Below the pieces are notes generated by a model. The model searched no databases and was not told where the DNA came from. It saw nothing but the letters and a program-made list of their open reading frames with translations. Position numbers and translations under genes: made by a program. From the NCBI GenBank assembly GCA_018830445.1, contig JAHJSN010000098.1:1-64000 (forward strand): a stretch of DNA of 64,000 bases. The letters are read 5' to 3'. The stretch is from Alphaproteobacteria bacterium (GTDB lineage: Bacteria > Pseudomonadota > Alphaproteobacteria > Rhizobiales > Hyphomicrobiaceae). Of the stretch, positions 1 through 8,818 are shown in pieces; the stretch's first letter is position 1, and every line of letters begins with the position of its first letter.

Positions 1-136
1 GGTTCCCTGCCGGGAACCTGAATGTCAGCCCGGAACACTCAGCCCAGAAGACTAGGCAACCTTTTGATTGTGTTCTGGATTCACAAACATTTGACGACCT
101 ACACCCGGGAATCAAATGTTTGATCCAGAACACTAG
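1..136. repeat. Double-hairpin palindromic repeat, copy 1 (left end cut by window)
   Basis: The copy starts inside the first hairpin and ends in GAACACTAG. It matches the elements at 13585, 15551 and 18075 almost base for base. Between the two hairpins it carries an extra degenerate copy of the CAGCCCGGAACACT segment, like the duplication in the 15551 copy. It lies downstream of the miaA stop. It is probably a non-autonomous mobile element (MITE-like). Confidence 0.85.
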
Positions 137-206
137 CGCCGACATGTCGAAATCAAGCTGACCTGTCAACAAAAATTCCGAATAACAGCTCAAATTTCTA
201 ATTAAA

Positions 207-1127
207 TTAATTTTTAGACCCACTCCACGAAATCATATGCTTTTTCAGCCAGGTCGTCTGGCGCTTTATGTATTGCCGCGTCATCACCTTGCCGCGCACG
301 ACGGCGTCCTCCAACGTCGCTTCGCCTTTCAGATGGCTCAGCAACGGCGCCACCCCCAGAGCACGCATGGCTGGGAGATCGGAATCGAGTTGCATCGCCT
401 GCAATTGTTCCACTTCGCCCAGCGCCCCCTCTGCGATCATAGTGTCGAACCGCGTATCGGCCCGCTCATGCAGCGTTGCACGTTCCGGCAGCATGACGAT
501 GCCCTCGAACGACCCCGGCGCCAGCAGCGGTTGCCCCGGCGCTTCCTGGAATTCCGCCAGCGGGCGCCCGGTCGAATCGATGACTTCCAGCGCCCGGATG
601 ATGCGCTGCGGATCGCTCGGACGGATTCCAGCGGCACTCAGCGGATCCCGCCGGGTAAGTTCCTCGTGCAGTTCATGCGGCGGTCGTAACCGTCCCTCCT
701 CGCGCCAGAACTTGCGCACGTCCGCAGGAATGTCGGGGATCGGCGCCAGCCCCTCGGTCAGCGCCTTGAAGTATAGCCCCGTCCCGCCGACGATTATGGC
801 GCGCTTGCCGAGCCCCTCGATCTCCTCCAGCGCCACCTTGACGTCATCGAGCCACCGCGCCACCGAATACCATTCCCGAGCGCCGACGTGGCCATAGAGG
901 AAATGCCGGACGGCGATCTCATCCTCACGCGACGGCCGCGCGGTCAGTATCCTCAATTCACGGTAGACCTGCATCGAGTCGGCGTTGACGATCATCCCAT
1001 CGAGTTCGTGCGCCAGCCTCAGCGCCTCGGCCGACTTGCCGCTGGCCGTCGGTCCTGCAATAAGAATTGCGCCCCTGCCAACCAATAAAACACCCCTTCG
1101 CTTCAATCCTGGCGGCGGCCCGCCCAC
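207..1127 (-). CDS. miaA: tRNA dimethylallyltransferase MiaA
   Basis: MiaA transfers the dimethylallyl group of DMAPP to N6 of A37 in tRNAs that read codons starting with U. The 306-residue length fits the family. The Walker A motif GPTASGKS lies near residue 25. It is followed by the conserved NADSMQVY segment and the GGTGLYFKAL segment, and the protein ends with the RQYIKRQTTWLK region typical of MiaA. The start is uncertain. The longest frame begins at a GTG (1127), but a TTG at 1085, preceded by AAGGGG, would give the usual short lead before the P-loop. It is divergent from serB, with 17 bp between the longest frames. The stop is followed by an AT-rich stretch and then a palindromic repeat. 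Confidence 0.95.
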   Translation of the reverse strand: MGGPPPGLKRRGVLLVGRGAILIAGPTASGKSAEALRLAHELDGMIVNADSMQVYRELRILTARPSREDEIAVRHFLYGHVGAREWYSVARWLDDVKVALEEIEGLGKRAIIVGGTGLYFKALTEGLAPIPDIPADVRKFWREEGRLRPPHELHEELTRRDPLSAAGIRPSDPQRIIRALEVIDSTGRPLAEFQEAPGQPLLAPGSFEGIVMLPERATLHERADTRFDTMIAEGALGEVEQLQAMQLDSDLPAMRALGVAPLLSHLKGEATLEDAVVRGKVMTRQYIKRQTTWLKKHMISWSGSKN

Positions 1128-1144
1128 CCTAAATGCGAGCCTGA

Positions 1145-2068
1145 ATGCCTATGCCGGTGTCCTCAACCCAGGTGCTCGTTCTGACGACGCCCGAACTATC
1201 ACCATGCCTCAATGCAACGCTCATCGATAGCATCACCCGCGCCCTCCCCAAAGACGCGATTGTTGCGAGCCGCTGGCTCTGCCCCGGGCAAGCCTGGGAA
1301 CTGCGCTTCAACGCCGATGTCGACGCCGGTAAGGGTCTGCACCAGGAGGCCAAGACAAGTCTTGCAGACCGGCCCGTCGATGTGAACCTGCTCACCGATG
1401 AGGGACCAGACAGGCGCAAGAAACTTCTTGTCGCGGACATGGATTCGACAATCATCGAACAGGAATGCATCGACGAGATCGCCGACTTCGCCGGCGTCCG
1501 CGCCAAGGTTGCCGAGATCACTGAACGCGCCATGCGCGGCGAACTCGACTTCGCGGAAGCTCTGATCACCCGCGTTGCCTTGCTGAAGGGGCTTGACGAA
1601 GCAGTCCTTGAGGAAATCATCGAGCGCCGCCTCACCATCATGCCGGGAGCAACAACGCTGGTCAGAACGATGCAGGCGCACGGCGCACGCGCCAGTCTCG
1701 TTTCCGGCGGCTTCGGTTTCTTCACAAGTCGCATCGCCCAGCGCGTCGGCTTCGATACCGACCAGGCCAACCAGCTGGCCATCAGCGGCGGCCGCCTCAC
1801 CGGCGCGGTCATCCCACCGATCCTCGGCCGCAACGCCAAGCGTGAGGCACTCATCGAACATGCGCGCCAACTCGGTATCGAGCTGAACGAGACGCTTGCC
1901 GTCGGCGACGGCGCGAACGACCTGGCGATGATCCGCGAAGCCGGCCTCGGCGTCGCCTACCGGGCCAAGCCAATTGTCGCGGCCGAAGCAAAAGCTGCAA
2001 TCACCCATGGCAATTTGACAGCACTGCTCTATTTGCAAGGCTACGCACGCGACGAATTTGTCGAATAG
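1145..2068 (+). CDS. serB: Phosphoserine phosphatase SerB
   Basis: SerB is the last step of serine synthesis, hydrolysing O-phosphoserine to serine. It is a HAD-superfamily enzyme. The catalytic DMDST motif is at residues 98-102, with the nucleophile Asp98 followed by EQECIDE. Motif II is VSGGFGFF and motif III/IV is VGDGANDLAMI. The roughly 85-residue N-terminal part corresponds to the small ACT-like domain common in proteobacterial SerB. At 307 residues the length is normal. The other two enzymes of the pathway, SerC and SerA, are encoded about 22 kb downstream in this window, so the pathway is complete but not in one operon. The stop is 40 bp from the antiporter start. Confidence 0.96.
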   Translation: MPMPVSSTQVLVLTTPELSPCLNATLIDSITRALPKDAIVASRWLCPGQAWELRFNADVDAGKGLHQEAKTSLADRPVDVNLLTDEGPDRRKKLLVADMDSTIIEQECIDEIADFAGVRAKVAEITERAMRGELDFAEALITRVALLKGLDEAVLEEIIERRLTIMPGATTLVRTMQAHGARASLVSGGFGFFTSRIAQRVGFDTDQANQLAISGGRLTGAVIPPILGRNAKREALIEHARQLGIELNETLAVGDGANDLAMIREAGLGVAYRAKPIVAAEAKAAITHGNLTALLYLQGYARDEFVE

Positions 2069-2108
2069 CTCCTCACACGCTCCCGCCATCAACCCCGACG
2101 GGCCATAT

Positions 2109-3110
2109 ATGCTTGACATCCTGTTTCTACTGATAGGCTTCGCACTGCTGATTGCCGGTGGCGAATTGCTCGTTCGCGGCTCGGTGGCGGTCGCCGAACG
2201 CATCGGCGTCTCCCCGCTCATCATCGGCATCGTGCTCGTCGGTTTCGGCACCTCGATGCCCGAGCTCGTCATCAGCATCCAGGCATCGCTGGCCGGAAGC
2301 CCAGGCATCTCGATCGGCAACTTCGTCGGCTCCAACATCACCAACGTCCTGCTGATCGTCGGCTTCTCCGCGCTGCTGGCGCCGCTGACCGTCACCTCGC
2401 GGGCCTTGAAACGCGACGGCGGCGTCGTCATCGCGGCCTCACTGGCATTCCTCGGACTGGCGTTCGTCACGCCATTGAACCAGCCGATAGGCGCGCTGTT
2501 TCTAGGCGCCCTGGCCGCCTATCTCACCTTCGCCATTCGCCAGGAGCGCATCGCCCCGCACGAAGGCCACAGCGCAGCCTTCGAAATGTCGGCGGCCGAG
2601 GAGGAATTCCTGCGCAACGGCGACCACTGGGCGGCGCGCCGGTTGAAATGGAGCGCGCGGCTCGGTCACGTCCTGCCCTACCTCATGGCGCTCGGTGGAT
2701 TGGCGGTCATCATTTTCGGCGGCCGGCTCCTGGTCGACGCGGCCGTCTCGCTTGCCAACCAGATTGGTGTTTCAGAAACCGTTATCGGCCTGACCATCGT
2801 CGCCGTCGGCACATCGCTGCCGGAACTCGTTACCTCTGTGGTCGCCGCCCGCCGCGGCCATTCGGATGTCGCGATCGGCAACGTGCTCGGTTCATGCATC
2901 TATAACATTCTCGGGATCGGCGGCACCGTCGGCCTGCTCGCACCGACCGCCGTCCCGACGGAAATCATCCACTACGACAACTTCGTCATGGCAGGTAGCG
3001 CCATCGCACTCATCGTCTTTTCGGCAACCGGCGGCCACATCAGCCGGCTTGAGGGCGCGGTCTTCCTCACCGCCTACGTCCTCTACATCTATTCCCTCTG
3101 GCCGCATTGA
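2109..3110 (+). CDS. Calcium/sodium antiporter, CaCA family (YrbG-like)
   Basis: This is an inner-membrane cation/Ca2+ exchanger. The 333 residues are almost entirely hydrophobic helices in two homologous halves. Each half carries an alpha-repeat motif: GFGTSMPELVISI near residue 45 and VAVGTSLPELVTSVVA near residue 235. Each is followed by a GNxxGSxxxN motif (GNFVGSNITN and GNVLGSCIYN). A central cytosolic loop contains charged residues. The ATG at 2109 was chosen because the longer frame from 2058 overlaps serB and would add a polar leader before the first helix. It probably follows serB in one transcript. Confidence 0.92.
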   Translation: MLDILFLLIGFALLIAGGELLVRGSVAVAERIGVSPLIIGIVLVGFGTSMPELVISIQASLAGSPGISIGNFVGSNITNVLLIVGFSALLAPLTVTSRALKRDGGVVIAASLAFLGLAFVTPLNQPIGALFLGALAAYLTFAIRQERIAPHEGHSAAFEMSAAEEEFLRNGDHWAARRLKWSARLGHVLPYLMALGGLAVIIFGGRLLVDAAVSLANQIGVSETVIGLTIVAVGTSLPELVTSVVAARRGHSDVAIGNVLGSCIYNILGIGGTVGLLAPTAVPTEIIHYDNFVMAGSAIALIVFSATGGHISRLEGAVFLTAYVLYIYSLWPH

Positions 3111-3130
3111 TCGATGGATCGAGGATCGTC

Positions 3131-5068
3131 TCACTCCCCCGGAACATCCACCCGGTCCCAGCCCACCGGCAGTGCGCCAGTCCGTTCGGCTTCCTCCAGC
3201 GCATTGGCCAGTTGCTCGCGCGCTTTCTCCGCCTGCCGCTGACGGTTCCACAGGCTGGCGTAAAGCCCATCCCTGGCAATCAGTTCGGCATGCGTACCCT
3301 GCTCGGCGACCCGCCCGTTCTCAAGCACGAGAATGCTGTCGGCATGCACGATAGTTGACAGCCGGTGCGCGATGACCAGCGTCGTGCGCCCACGCGAAAC
3401 CTTGTCGAGGGCGTCCTGGATTTCCTTTTCGGTATGGCTGTCGAGCGCGCTCGTCGCTTCATCCAGCATCAGGATCGGCGGCGCCTTCAGGATCGTCCGC
3501 GCGATCGCGACGCGCTGCTTCTCGCCGCCGGAGAGTTTCAGGCCGCGCTCGCCGACCATCGTCTGGTAGCCTTGCGGCATCCCGATGATGAAATCGTGGA
3601 TCTGCGCCAGCTTGGCGGCGGCTATGATTTCCTCTTCGCTGGCATCCGGCCGACCGTACTGGATATTGTAGTGGATCGTATCGTTGAACAGGACGGTATC
3701 CTGCGGCACCACGCCAATCGCCGCGCGCAGAGACTTCTGCGTGACGTCGCGGATATCCTGTCCGTCTATTTTGACGCTGCCCGAATCGATGTCGTAGAAG
3801 CGGAACAGGATACGCGAGATGGTCGACTTACCCGCCCCCGAAGGCCCGACGATCGCCACCATCTTGCCGGCGGGAACGTCGAAGGAAACGTCCTTCAGGA
3901 TCGGCCTGTCTTCATCGTAGGAAAAGCAGACCTTCTCGAACTCGATGCGCCCCTCGGGAACCAAGAGCGCCTTCGCGTTCGGCCTGTCGACCACCTCGGC
4001 ATCCTGCCCCAGCAGGGCGAACATGACTTCGATGTCGACGAGCCCCTGTTTGATCTCGCGGTAGACCATCCCCATGAAGTTGAGCGGCATCCAAAGCTGG
4101 ATCATCATTGTGTTGATCATGACGAAGTCACCGATGGTATGCGTGCCGGCGGCCACGCCTTGCGCCGCCAGCCACATCATCGCCAGCATGCCGGCGGTGA
4201 AAACCGCTGCCTGCCCGGAGTTCAGCACCGCCAGCGAATAATAGGTCCGGATCGCTGCCCCTTCATAGCGTTGCATCGCCTTGTCGAAGCGCCGCGATTC
4301 GACGTCCTCGTTTCCGAAATACTTGACCGTTTCGAAATTGAGCAGGCTGTCGATTGCTTTCGTGTTGGCGTCGGTGTCGCTGTCGTTCATCTCGCGCCGG
4401 ATGCCGATCCTCCATTCGGACGCCTTGAATGTGAACCACAAATAGATCGCTACAGTCGCGATCACGATCGCCACATAGGTCAGGTCGAAGAAGTACAGCA
4501 GCACCGCGCAGATCAGCACGAGTTCGATGATCGTCGGCACCACGTTGAGGATGCCCATCCGGATGATGAGTTCGATAGCCCTGGCGCTGCGCTCCAGCAC
4601 GCGCGACAGTCCACCGGTCCGCCGTTCCAGGTGGAAGCGCAGACTGAGCTTGTGCAGATGCTCGAACGTTCGCGTATTGAGCTGGCGCACCGCGTTCTGT
4701 CCGACCTTGGTGAACAGAACGTCTCGGATCTGGTTGAAGACTATCGACATCAGCCGGGCGCTGCCGTAAGCGACGATCAGCATCGTAACCCCGGCCGACA
4801 GCATCACCGCTCCGCTCGCCGGTTCCGCCCCGGTCAGCGCCGTCAGCGCATCGGTCGCCATCTTGAAGGCGACCGGCACCGACACCGTGATGATCTTCGC
4901 AGCAAGCAGGATGGCGAAAGCCAGCACGACGTTGCGCCTGAGATCGGGCCGGCCCTGCGGCCACACGAACGGCAAAAGCCCCTTGAAGACCGTCCAATGG
5001 TCCTCGCGGGCACCAAGCAGTTCGGCATTTATCTTGGGCCGGCGCCCCATTCCACTGCCGTGAGCCAA
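3131..5068 (-). CDS. Atm1-type ABC exporter (fused permease and ATPase)
   Basis: This is a half-transporter of the ABCB7/Atm1/HMT1 group, which in bacteria and mitochondria exports glutathione-type compounds and supports metal and Fe-S homeostasis. The six-helix membrane domain covers roughly residues 40-340 and includes the signature stretch AIDSLLNFETVKYFGNE that marks this subfamily. The ATPase domain follows, with Walker A GPSGAGKST, the ABC signature LSGGEKQRVAIARTIL, Walker B ILMLDEATSALD and the H-loop IAHRLST. The 645-residue length is typical. It is convergent with the antiporter gene, 20 bp apart. The substrate is inferred from the subfamily only. Confidence 0.93.
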   Translation of the reverse strand: MAHGSGMGRRPKINAELLGAREDHWTVFKGLLPFVWPQGRPDLRRNVVLAFAILLAAKIITVSVPVAFKMATDALTALTGAEPASGAVMLSAGVTMLIVAYGSARLMSIVFNQIRDVLFTKVGQNAVRQLNTRTFEHLHKLSLRFHLERRTGGLSRVLERSARAIELIIRMGILNVVPTIIELVLICAVLLYFFDLTYVAIVIATVAIYLWFTFKASEWRIGIRREMNDSDTDANTKAIDSLLNFETVKYFGNEDVESRRFDKAMQRYEGAAIRTYYSLAVLNSGQAAVFTAGMLAMMWLAAQGVAAGTHTIGDFVMINTMMIQLWMPLNFMGMVYREIKQGLVDIEVMFALLGQDAEVVDRPNAKALLVPEGRIEFEKVCFSYDEDRPILKDVSFDVPAGKMVAIVGPSGAGKSTISRILFRFYDIDSGSVKIDGQDIRDVTQKSLRAAIGVVPQDTVLFNDTIHYNIQYGRPDASEEEIIAAAKLAQIHDFIIGMPQGYQTMVGERGLKLSGGEKQRVAIARTILKAPPILMLDEATSALDSHTEKEIQDALDKVSRGRTTLVIAHRLSTIVHADSILVLENGRVAEQGTHAELIARDGLYASLWNRQRQAEKAREQLANALEEAERTGALPVGWDRVDVPGE

Positions 5069-5158
5069 CTTACAAACCTTCTGTTCGGAAAAACCATGTC
5101 ATGTCACAGGTGGACGCTGGCACCTCGCCAGTCAACACGCGGACACGTTCTGACGCGG

Positions 5159-7552
5159 TCAGAGCCGCGGCAACCAGACGCGCTGGCAGGGATAGATCAT
5201 CCTGGGATTGCGGAGCTTGCGGCGATTGGCCTTGTAGATCCGCCGGTAGTTTTCACCGGTGCGGTAATGCCGCCATGAGATTTGCCATAGGGTATCCCCC
5301 CTCGCGACGACGTAGGTGCCCGGCACCTGGATCGTTTGCCCGGCGCGGCTGTCCTTGCAGCCCGTGTCGATCGGCACGGACCACTGCCGCCAACCCGCCA
5401 GACGTGCGGCGGAATCTTCTTCCAGCGAGGCTGCCGAAACGTCCTTGAGGGAACCGCGGCGCCTGACTTCCGGCCCGCCCAAACCGTTTGCGGAGCGAAA
5501 CGTTTCACCGCGACCTGCCCGCTGCGTTGGCAACGACGGCGCGCCAACCCTGCCCTTTTCCGTGACTGACCCGTCCGCGACCGCCCTGTCCGCGACCGCC
5601 CTGTCCGCGACCGCCCTGTCGGCGCTTACCTGATCGCGGTCGATCCGCGCGGCGGCCTGACTTTCGCGGTCTTCGCCGTCCATGGCGGCAACCCCGCGCC
5701 GGCGATCCGGTTTCGCGTCGGGCAGGGCGATGCTTTTATTCTTCTCATCCTCGCCACCCGTCGCCGGCTTCTGGGTCGTCCTCCCGAAACCTGCCTCGTC
5801 AGCAAGCCGGGCAACCCTGTCGGCACGTTCGCTCTTGGCCGCGATCCGCGCACTTCGCCGGCCGGCTTCTGCTGCCTGGTCGCGCGCAATCCTGAGCCGC
5901 CGCTCCGCGTCTTCGCGCAGCTGCCGTTCCGCTGCCAGCCGCTCGTCCTCGGCAGCTTCGCGCGCCACCCGTTCGCTTTCGAGCCGGGCCAGACGCTCGC
6001 GCTCGGCTTCGGCCTCGGCTTGCCTCAAGCGCTTTTCTTCCTCGGCGCGGGCTCGCGCGGCCTCCTCCTCGGCGAGTACCGCCTCAAGCCTGCGCGCCGC
6101 TTCGGCCTTGCGTTCTTCATCGTCCCGCAAGCGCTCGGCCGCGTGGCGTTCCTCCTCACGGGACTGGGCTTCGAGGCGCGCAGCCTCCATCCGGGCAGCA
6201 TGTTCGGCGCGACGCGTCTCGGCCTCCCGCGCGGCCAGCAACTCATCGAGCCGCCGCTGGCGTTCGATGGCCTGCTGCCGCGAAGCTTCCTCTTGCTCAC
6301 GGCGTATATCCGCCTGCCGTTGCTGTTCGCCATCAGGCCGCGCCTCGGCCGCACGTTGGTCTTCCACCACCTGCCGCGCAACCTCTTGCGCCTGCCGGTC
6401 GAGCGCCCCTTGCCGCTCACCATCGCGCTGCTCGGGTTGCGACGCGCGCCGGTCCTCGCGGCCCCCTTCGACTTGTGCCGTCTCTTGGCGCTCTGCCTGC
6501 CGCTCGCCGCCTCGCGACAAGTCGACAACGATCTCATCGTGATAGGTTCGGTTGGCGTCGCGAAGCCACACTTCCACCCGGTTCGCCAATGTACTGAAAT
6601 CAGGCAGCGCGGGCCGCCGCGGCAGATCCTTGCTGTCTCCGCCCGGACGCCCGGGCACCGGAACGTTTTCAGCCGTCAAAGAAGGTTGCCGCGGACCTTT
6701 CTTTGCGAGTTCTGGCACGACGTAGTCGTAGTAGTCGCGCGAGGATTGCGACAGCCAGTCCGTGACAGGCGCTAATGGATCGGGGCTGGAAACGGCATCC
6801 TTGCGCCGGTCGCCTGCATCATTTTCCGACCCGTCCCTGCCAGCCTGGGCGGATTTCGGCGGCTGCTCTTCGACGCTCTGCTTCTGCGTAAACGTGTCGA
6901 ACTCCCGGCTGGCTTCGCGCGCCAGCCGCTCGGCATAGTCACGCACTGCCGTATCGTCCAGCGGCTCTACCCGGTTGGCGAGGCTGTCGTCGAACGCGAC
7001 GATCTCAGCACCCCGCGCGCCCTCGGGAATCGAAATTCGAACCTCCTGCCCCTCTGTGGTCCCGCCGTTTTCGCTGACCTGCTGCTCAATCAAAAGCCGA
7101 AGCCGGTGGTCGCCCGGGCCCAGGGCAGGTGCCGTTATGTTCCAATTCCCGTCCGCATCGACACTGGCAATGCCAAGAATTCTACCGTTCAGCTCCACAG
7201 TGACATCACGCCCCGCCGGACCACTCCCGTTAAATCGCGCCGTGCGTCCCGGTTCGATCGTAATTCTGGAAAACCGGGGCCGTTCGATCCTGAAATCGCT
7301 CGTCGCCGAGGTCACGGCGCCATCGCGTCCCTGAGCTTCCGCGGCCCCCCCGCCAACGAAAGTTCGAACCAGTTCGATCAAGATCTTTGGAGTTGCCGCA
7401 CCTCCCCCTCCCCCAACACCGTTGCCTGCCGCTCCAAGCCCAGCCGTCTGCCAGCCATCGGTCCATCGCGCAGCCGGGCGCGAAGCCGACAACCAACTGG
7501 CCGCCACCGCTGCGAGCACCAGAAGCGCTGCGGGGATGAAACCACCCCTCAT
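5159..7552 (-). CDS. Membrane-anchored coiled-coil protein with C-terminal LysM domain
   Basis: The 797-residue protein has an N-terminal hydrophobic anchor (about residues 5-25). A beta-rich Ig-like segment follows around residues 90-165 (it includes VTVELNGRILGIASVDADGN). Then comes a very long Glu/Arg/Ala-rich region (about residues 370-600) that reads as coiled coil, and a C-terminal LysM domain (YVVARGDTLWQISWRHYRTGENY) that should bind peptidoglycan. The layout suggests a periplasmic linker between inner membrane and cell wall. A small in-gene repeat encodes ADRAV three times (5574-5618). The exact role is unknown. Similar LysM proteins are common in Hyphomicrobiales. The start is followed directly by the anchor and is probably right. 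Confidence 0.85.
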   Translation of the reverse strand: MRGGFIPAALLVLAAVAASWLSASRPAARWTDGWQTAGLGAAGNGVGGGGGAATPKILIELVRTFVGGGAAEAQGRDGAVTSATSDFRIERPRFSRITIEPGRTARFNGSGPAGRDVTVELNGRILGIASVDADGNWNITAPALGPGDHRLRLLIEQQVSENGGTTEGQEVRISIPEGARGAEIVAFDDSLANRVEPLDDTAVRDYAERLAREASREFDTFTQKQSVEEQPPKSAQAGRDGSENDAGDRRKDAVSSPDPLAPVTDWLSQSSRDYYDYVVPELAKKGPRQPSLTAENVPVPGRPGGDSKDLPRRPALPDFSTLANRVEVWLRDANRTYHDEIVVDLSRGGERQAERQETAQVEGGREDRRASQPEQRDGERQGALDRQAQEVARQVVEDQRAAEARPDGEQQRQADIRREQEEASRQQAIERQRRLDELLAAREAETRRAEHAARMEAARLEAQSREEERHAAERLRDDEERKAEAARRLEAVLAEEEAARARAEEEKRLRQAEAEAERERLARLESERVAREAAEDERLAAERQLREDAERRLRIARDQAAEAGRRSARIAAKSERADRVARLADEAGFGRTTQKPATGGEDEKNKSIALPDAKPDRRRGVAAMDGEDRESQAAARIDRDQVSADRAVADRAVADRAVADGSVTEKGRVGAPSLPTQRAGRGETFRSANGLGGPEVRRRGSLKDVSAASLEEDSAARLAGWRQWSVPIDTGCKDSRAGQTIQVPGTYVVARGDTLWQISWRHYRTGENYRRIYKANRRKLRNPRMIYPCQRVWLPRL
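5574..5618 (-). repeat. Three 15-bp tandem repeats inside the LysM-protein gene
   Basis: The unit TCCGCGACCGCCCTG occurs three times head to tail and encodes a repeated five-residue block (ADRAV) just before the C-terminal part of the LysM protein. It keeps the reading frame. Confidence 0.85.
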
Positions 7553-7752
7553 GAACCAAAGCCTCCTTGCACCACTCGATGATGTCCCGTGCTTGGCAAG
7601 CCGGACGTCGGCACGGAATAGTTCGTTTACGGCGAGACTTGCCGCATTTCACGCCAAACTGCCTCGGAGCTTAACCACGAAAAAGCCAGCAAGCCAATGA
7701 AACACCGACAAGAATATCGCATGCAACGGGACCTGCGTTAACCGTCTGCGAA

Positions 7753-7769
7753 AAGTCAAACTTTGACTT
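7753..7769. promoter_or_regulatory. Perfect palindrome between divergent LysM and LOG genes
   Basis: AAGTCAAA and TTTGACTT are separated by one C, giving a 17-bp dyad. It lies in the 348-bp gap (7553-7900) between two divergent genes, 131 bp from the LOG start and 200 bp from the LysM start. The size and symmetry suit an operator for a dimeric regulator. The rest of the gap shows nothing else I can name. Confidence 0.4.
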
Positions 7770-7900
7770 CACGCTGTTGAAACACCATCTCATTCGGCCA
7801 TTCGTCATCGTCAAGCCGAAGTGATGTAGGATGCCCAGTGGATTTTGCGGCAGGCGATGGGCGCCAACCGCACCGAAGACCGAAAAGCGATATTCGAATT

Positions 7901-8557
7901 ATGAACGATCACACACTTGAACACCTCGAACCGACTGAAATTGAAATGAATTCCCCGACTGCCGGCCTGCACGCCATCTGCGTCTATTGCGGTTCCGGCC
8001 CCGGTACCCATCCCGCCTATATGACGGCCGCCCGCACCCTGGGAAACAGCCTCGCCAAATCGAACATCGGCCTCGTTTACGGCGGCGGCGGCATGGGGCT
8101 GATGGGCGAAGTCGCCCGCTCGACCATCGCCGCCGGCGGCAAAGTCACTGGTATTATTCCCGACTTCCTGTCCGAACGCGAACATATGTTGACGGAAGTC
8201 CAGGAGCTGATTGTCACCGCCGACATGCATGAACGCAAACGCCTCATGTTCGAGCGCTCCGATGCCTTCGTCGCACTGCCCGGCGGCGTTGGCACCCTGG
8301 AGGAACTCGTCGAGCAACTCACCTGGTCGCAGCTCGGCCAGCACCGCAAACCGATCGTGCTCGCCAACATCAACGGCTTCTGGGATCCCTTCCTGGAACT
8401 GTTGCGCCACATGCGCACCCAGCAGTTCATCCGAAACGGCATCGACGTTCAGTTCAACGTCGTCACCGCCGCTGAAGCCATCGTTCCTGCAGCGATCGCC
8501 GCGTGCGCGGTAACCGGAGCGCCCCCCCCGGACGAAGCAACCCTGGCGAAGTTCTGA
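7901..8557 (+). CDS. LOG family protein (TIGR00730, nucleotide 5'-monophosphate phosphoribohydrolase)
   Basis: LOG-type enzymes cleave the N-glycosidic bond of nucleoside 5'-monophosphates, including cytokinin ribotides. Many bacterial members act as nucleotide-salvage hydrolases of wider specificity. The Rossmann-like core starts with AICVYCGSGPG. The two family motifs are present: VYGGGGMGLMGE (phosphate binding) and PGGVGTLEEL (catalytic/nucleotide site). The length is 218 residues from the ATG at 7901. Another ATG at 7946 would give 203 residues and is equally possible, since neither has a clear Shine-Dalgarno sequence. It is divergent from the LysM gene. Confidence 0.9.
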   Translation: MNDHTLEHLEPTEIEMNSPTAGLHAICVYCGSGPGTHPAYMTAARTLGNSLAKSNIGLVYGGGGMGLMGEVARSTIAAGGKVTGIIPDFLSEREHMLTEVQELIVTADMHERKRLMFERSDAFVALPGGVGTLEELVEQLTWSQLGQHRKPIVLANINGFWDPFLELLRHMRTQQFIRNGIDVQFNVVTAAEAIVPAAIAACAVTGAPPPDEATLAKF

Positions 8558-8575
8558 TCACTGTTGCCTGCCCCC

Positions 8576-8609
8576 GCGCGACAAACAAACCTGGCGCGCT
8601 GCTTTTTTT
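8576..8609 (+). terminator. Weak terminator-like hairpin after the LOG gene
   Basis: GCGCG (8576-8580) pairs with CGCGC (8595-8599) across a 14-nt loop and is followed by seven T (8603-8609). The stem is short but the T-run is good, and the site is 19 bp after the LOG stop. Confidence 0.45.
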
Positions 8610-8818
8610 GGCCGCAACTTTGGCCTTAAATTCGGCTCATGCGAAAAAGCCGGGGCGGTGGCGTATTGCAGTTGCCAGCCCATTCACCGATTGCCAAACA
8701 ACTCAATGAGCCGCTGCCGAGCAACTTCGGTAATCAAGGACTTGGAAAAAGAGGCCGGACTCCAGTGCAACCGCTCCTCGACGCCGAACGCCTTCGCGAG
8801 CATCGCCAACGTAACATC

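Noticed and set aside
1199-2470. 423-residue minus-strand reading frame opposite serB and the antiporter
   Set aside because: It is a shadow of two well-supported genes, with cysteine-, alanine- and glycine-rich sequence and no recognisable domain.
3365-5278. 637-residue plus-strand frame opposite the ABC exporter
   Set aside because: Antisense to a gene with full ABC motifs; rich in His/Arg/Asp as expected of a shadow frame.
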